Part shown: positions 41,625 through 43,583 of the stretch, in pieces
Position numbering within the stretch: the first letter of the stretch is position 1
How the letters are laid out: each line of letters begins with the position of its first letter
Source: Gammaproteobacteria bacterium
Lineage (GTDB): Bacteria > Pseudomonadota > Gammaproteobacteria > Magnimaribacterales > Magnimaribacteraceae
Length of the DNA stretch: 43,583 bases
Assembly (NCBI GenBank): GCA_004214065.1
Contig: SGZM01000006.1
Location: 1-43,583 of the forward strand
Direction of reading: 5' to 3'
Notes under the pieces: model-generated
Seen by the model: the letters and a program-made list of their open reading frames with translations, nothing else
Database searches by the model: none
Told to the model about the DNA's origin: nothing
Program-made: the position numbers and the translations under genes

Positions 41625-42893
41625 ATGAATAATAATTCTGTTAGTTTCTTTCCAAAAATAGATAAAAAAGAATTTTTTATTCTTTCTAAAGCTTTTTTAT
41701 TTTTCTTTTTTGTCCTCGCTTCTTGGTACGCATTAAGGCCTGTTAGAAATGAACTTGCCGTACAAGGTGGAATTTACAATCTTCCCTGGTTGTTGATGGG
41801 GGTCATGTTGGCAATGCTTATCATAAACCCTATATATAGTTGGTTAGTATCGCGAATCAGTCAAAATAAGATAATTCTTTATATCTATTCTTTCTTTATA
41901 TTAAATTTAATACTTTTTCTGACCATGTGGTCTTTTGCAGGAGACGAAGGTCGTGTCTGGACTGGCAGAGCTTTTTACATATGGGCAAATGTTTATTCAT
42001 TTTTTGTAGTTTCGATATTTTGGGTAACCATGATCAATTTCTTTGACCATACAGACTCTAAAAGATTTTTTGGAATTATCAGTGCTGGCGGCTCGTTAGG
42101 AGCATTTTTTGGGTCGTCTGTAGCAAGATATTTTTCTACTGAAATATGTGGAGATACAACTATTTCTGATCTAGGTCCTATGAGCTTAATTATTTTCTCA
42201 ATTTTTTCTCTATTGTTTGCAATTTACTTCTCTAGTTCATTTAAGGCAAAGCAAAAGGAACAAAATTCATCGGAGGAAATAGGAGGGTCTAGCTTAGAAG
42301 CTTTTCAAAATATTATTAAAGATCCAGCAATAAGAAATCTAGGTCTTTACGTTATTCTATTTACTATGCTGATGACAATATCTTGGATGATTTCTTTAGG
42401 AATAGTTCAGGACTGGTCTCAAGACCCTTGCGAAAGAACGGGATTTTTTGCAAGAATTGAACAAATTGTTACTCCTTTGACATTATTGATGCAACTCTTT
42501 GTTGCATCTTTCATACTCAGAAGAGTAGGAAGTACAGCTGTGTTAACAATTTATGGACTATTATTTTCCATAGCCTTTATGGCTTATGCCTTCTACCCAA
42601 CCATAACTACAGTAATGATGGTGGTAATAAGCCTAAGAATATTTGAGTATGGTTTAAACAAACCTACACGTGAATCTATTTACACTAAGCTCAAGCAACA
42701 AGATAGATATAAATCTACTGTGTTTATAGATACTTTTCTGGCACGCTCAGGAGACGTAATAGGTGGGTGGTTTGTAAGAGGTCTAGTGGGTACAGGCATA
42801 GCGGTTTTATCTGTCACCTGGGCTGCGCTACCTTTTGCAATGCTCATTTCCTTTATGGGTTTACAGGTAAGTAAGGCGGTAGAAGATGAATGA
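41625..42893 (+). CDS. MFS / ATP:ADP-translocase-like transporter
   Basis: A 422-residue membrane protein with about 12 helices. The first region (ILSKAFLFFFFVLASWYALRPVRNELAVQGG) and FDHTDSKRFFGIISAGGSLGAFFGSSVAR resemble the NTP/NDP exchange (Tlc/NTT) branch of MFS-like carriers, which in free-living bacteria have no known substrate. A true energy-parasite role is unlikely in a free-living cell; nucleotide or other anion transport is possible. Its 3' end overlaps the Rieske gene by 8 bases. Confidence 0.75.
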   Translation: MNNNSVSFFPKIDKKEFFILSKAFLFFFFVLASWYALRPVRNELAVQGGIYNLPWLLMGVMLAMLIINPIYSWLVSRISQNKIILYIYSFFILNLILFLTMWSFAGDEGRVWTGRAFYIWANVYSFFVVSIFWVTMINFFDHTDSKRFFGIISAGGSLGAFFGSSVARYFSTEICGDTTISDLGPMSLIIFSIFSLLFAIYFSSSFKAKQKEQNSSEEIGGSSLEAFQNIIKDPAIRNLGLYVILFTMLMTISWMISLGIVQDWSQDPCERTGFFARIEQIVTPLTLLMQLFVASFILRRVGSTAVLTIYGLLFSIAFMAYAFYPTITTVMMVVISLRIFEYGLNKPTRESIYTKLKQQDRYKSTVFIDTFLARSGDVIGGWFVRGLVGTGIAVLSVTWAALPFAMLISFMGLQVSKAVEDE

Positions 42894-43197
42894 AGAATTC
42901 ATATATGTAGCCGATATTACGGACATAGATCTTAATCAATCTCAATCTTTTGAGATTAATGGTAAAGATGTGCTTATTTGTCATACGAATGAGGGAGTCT
43001 TTGCTGTTGAGGATAAATGCAGCCACGCAGACATACCTCTTTGTGGTGGACAAATCATCGATAACTATATTACCTGTCCAGTTCATGGTGCTGTCTTCGA
43101 TCTAAAAGATGGATCTGTTCAAGCTCCACCTGCCTTTGAAGACCTTGAAACATTTGAAGTGAGTATAGAAGGCACTTCAATTAGTGTTAAAAAATAA
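42886..43197 (+). CDS. Rieske [2Fe-2S] ferredoxin, non-haem dioxygenase type
   Basis: A 103-residue soluble ferredoxin with cluster ligands Cys45-x-His47 and Cys64-x2-His67 (CSHAD, CPVHGA), the BphF/naphthalene-type spacing of 16 residues between them. Such proteins deliver electrons to ring-hydroxylating oxygenases, or serve as nitrite reductase NirD-like small subunits. No oxygenase alpha subunit lies in the window. The start ATG 42886 overlaps the transporter stop by 8 bases, and a crotonase gene follows after 22 bases. Confidence 0.9.
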   Translation: MNEEFIYVADITDIDLNQSQSFEINGKDVLICHTNEGVFAVEDKCSHADIPLCGGQIIDNYITCPVHGAVFDLKDGSVQAPPAFEDLETFEVSIEGTSISVKK

Positions 43198-43219
43198 TTT
43201 TCAGAGTAATATCTCCTTT

Positions 43220-43583
43220 ATGAATTATAAGTTTCTTGAATGCACTGAACCTGAACCACAAGTAAGACGTATCTACTTAAACCGGCCAGAAAAAAGAAAT
43301 GCTTTATGTAATCCTTTGAGAAAAGAACTGTTCGATTGTTTGGAGGTATTTGACGAAGACCCAGAAGTAAAGGTAATCATTATTTCTGGTAAAGGTTCTT
43401 GTTTTTGTGCTGGTTATGATCTCTCATATGACAATAGTGAAGATTTACCTTTCCACTCAAGTAAAACTGATGGTTTTTGGCCTCGACACGTTGTTGAGGG
43501 AGCCTTTAAAATTTGGGACCTATCCACCCCGGTAATAGCTGAAGTACATGGATACTGTTTAGCAGGAGGAACTGAACTGGCTG
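43220..43583 (+). CDS. Enoyl-CoA hydratase/isomerase (crotonase), 3' end cut off
   Basis: The first 121 codons of a crotonase that runs past the window end. The N-terminal VRRIYLNRPEKRNAL and the oxyanion-hole region GKGSCFCAGYDL (about 57-68), then HGYCLAGGTELA, are diagnostic. Members hydrate or isomerise enoyl-CoAs. ATG at 43220 without a clear SD. It follows the Rieske ferredoxin by 22 bases, suggesting one unit for degradation of an organic acid or ring compound; substrate unknown. Confidence 0.9.
   Translation, partial: MNYKFLECTEPEPQVRRIYLNRPEKRNALCNPLRKELFDCLEVFDEDPEVKVIIISGKGSCFCAGYDLSYDNSEDLPFHSSKTDGFWPRHVVEGAFKIWDLSTPVIAEVHGYCLAGGTELA

Noticed and set aside
1-43583. CRISPR arrays, insertion sequences, integrases, phage genes
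   Set aside because: I saw no repeat-spacer pattern, terminal inverted repeats, transposase or integrase motifs; the tRNA ends show no attachment-site duplication.

Overview
The window is a very compact, AT-rich (roughly mid-30s % GC by eye) stretch of bacterial chromosome carrying about 43 protein genes and three tRNA genes. No intergenic gap exceeds 170 bases, and I see no mobile element, CRISPR array or rRNA. The housekeeping genes (csrA beside a tRNA-Arg(ACG), bolA, trhO, tatD, slyX, a two-module queF) point to Gammaproteobacteria. The low GC, tight packing, large TonB-dependent receptor, several CoA-transferase/SDR enzymes and DUF3604 protein resemble streamlined marine surface-ocean lineages such as SAR86. 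That placement is inference; there is no rRNA marker here.

Layout. Bases 1-8734 (+): the 3' part of a DUF3604 gene, a sugar-type GPH symporter, ogt, bolA, trhO, an RND/MMPL exporter, an alpha-methylacyl-CoA racemase and a glutaredoxin-like protein, nearly all abutting or overlapping. tatD (-) converges on them. Bases 9554-12693 (+): a class III CoA-transferase, two small membrane proteins and a PQQ-type sugar dehydrogenase. Bases 12844-17667 (+): MoxR ATPase, its VWA partner, an ABC-2 exporter pair, queF and slyX. Bases 17750-20608: a TonB-dependent receptor closed by the one textbook terminator in the window. Bases 20682-24962 (+): tRNA-Ser, a retropepsin-like/RimK fusion, an HSDL2-like SDR, an SRPBCC protein, csrA, tRNA-Arg, an NTF2-like protein and a phosphatidylcholine synthase.

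Bases 24964-29896 (-): a Tat-exported DUF839/PhoX-like protein, a GH16 beta-glucanase, a zinc-free MDR oxidoreductase and a two-domain 2OG-Fe(II) dioxygenase. Bases 30028-33028: tRNA-Gly with a small membrane protein just behind it, an MBL hydrolase and an MFS transporter (-), and a divergent winged-helix-like protein (+). Bases 33195-39705 (-): a tight five-gene unit of M3 peptidase lipoprotein, DUF3445 (haem N-demethylase-like), GH13 glucosidase, serine beta-lactamase-like hydrolase and SDR. Bases 39735-43583: a small membrane protein, a tandem-VOC protein, a YwaF-like membrane protein (-), an ATP/ADP-translocase-like MFS protein, a Rieske ferredoxin and the start of a crotonase.

Taken together this looks like a heterotroph that degrades algal-type glucans (GH16, GH13, GPH symporter, sugar dehydrogenase), peptides (M3), methylated amines (DUF3445, speculative) and branched or sterol-like acyl-CoAs (racemase, CoA-transferase, HSDL2-like SDR, crotonase). 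The less ordinary items are the tandem dioxygenase, the protease-ligase fusion, the tRNA-protein gene tandems, dyad-symmetric operators at 27450-27485 and 32405-32424, and a structured 166-base intergenic region (33029-33194) carrying a CsrA-type GGA hairpin.
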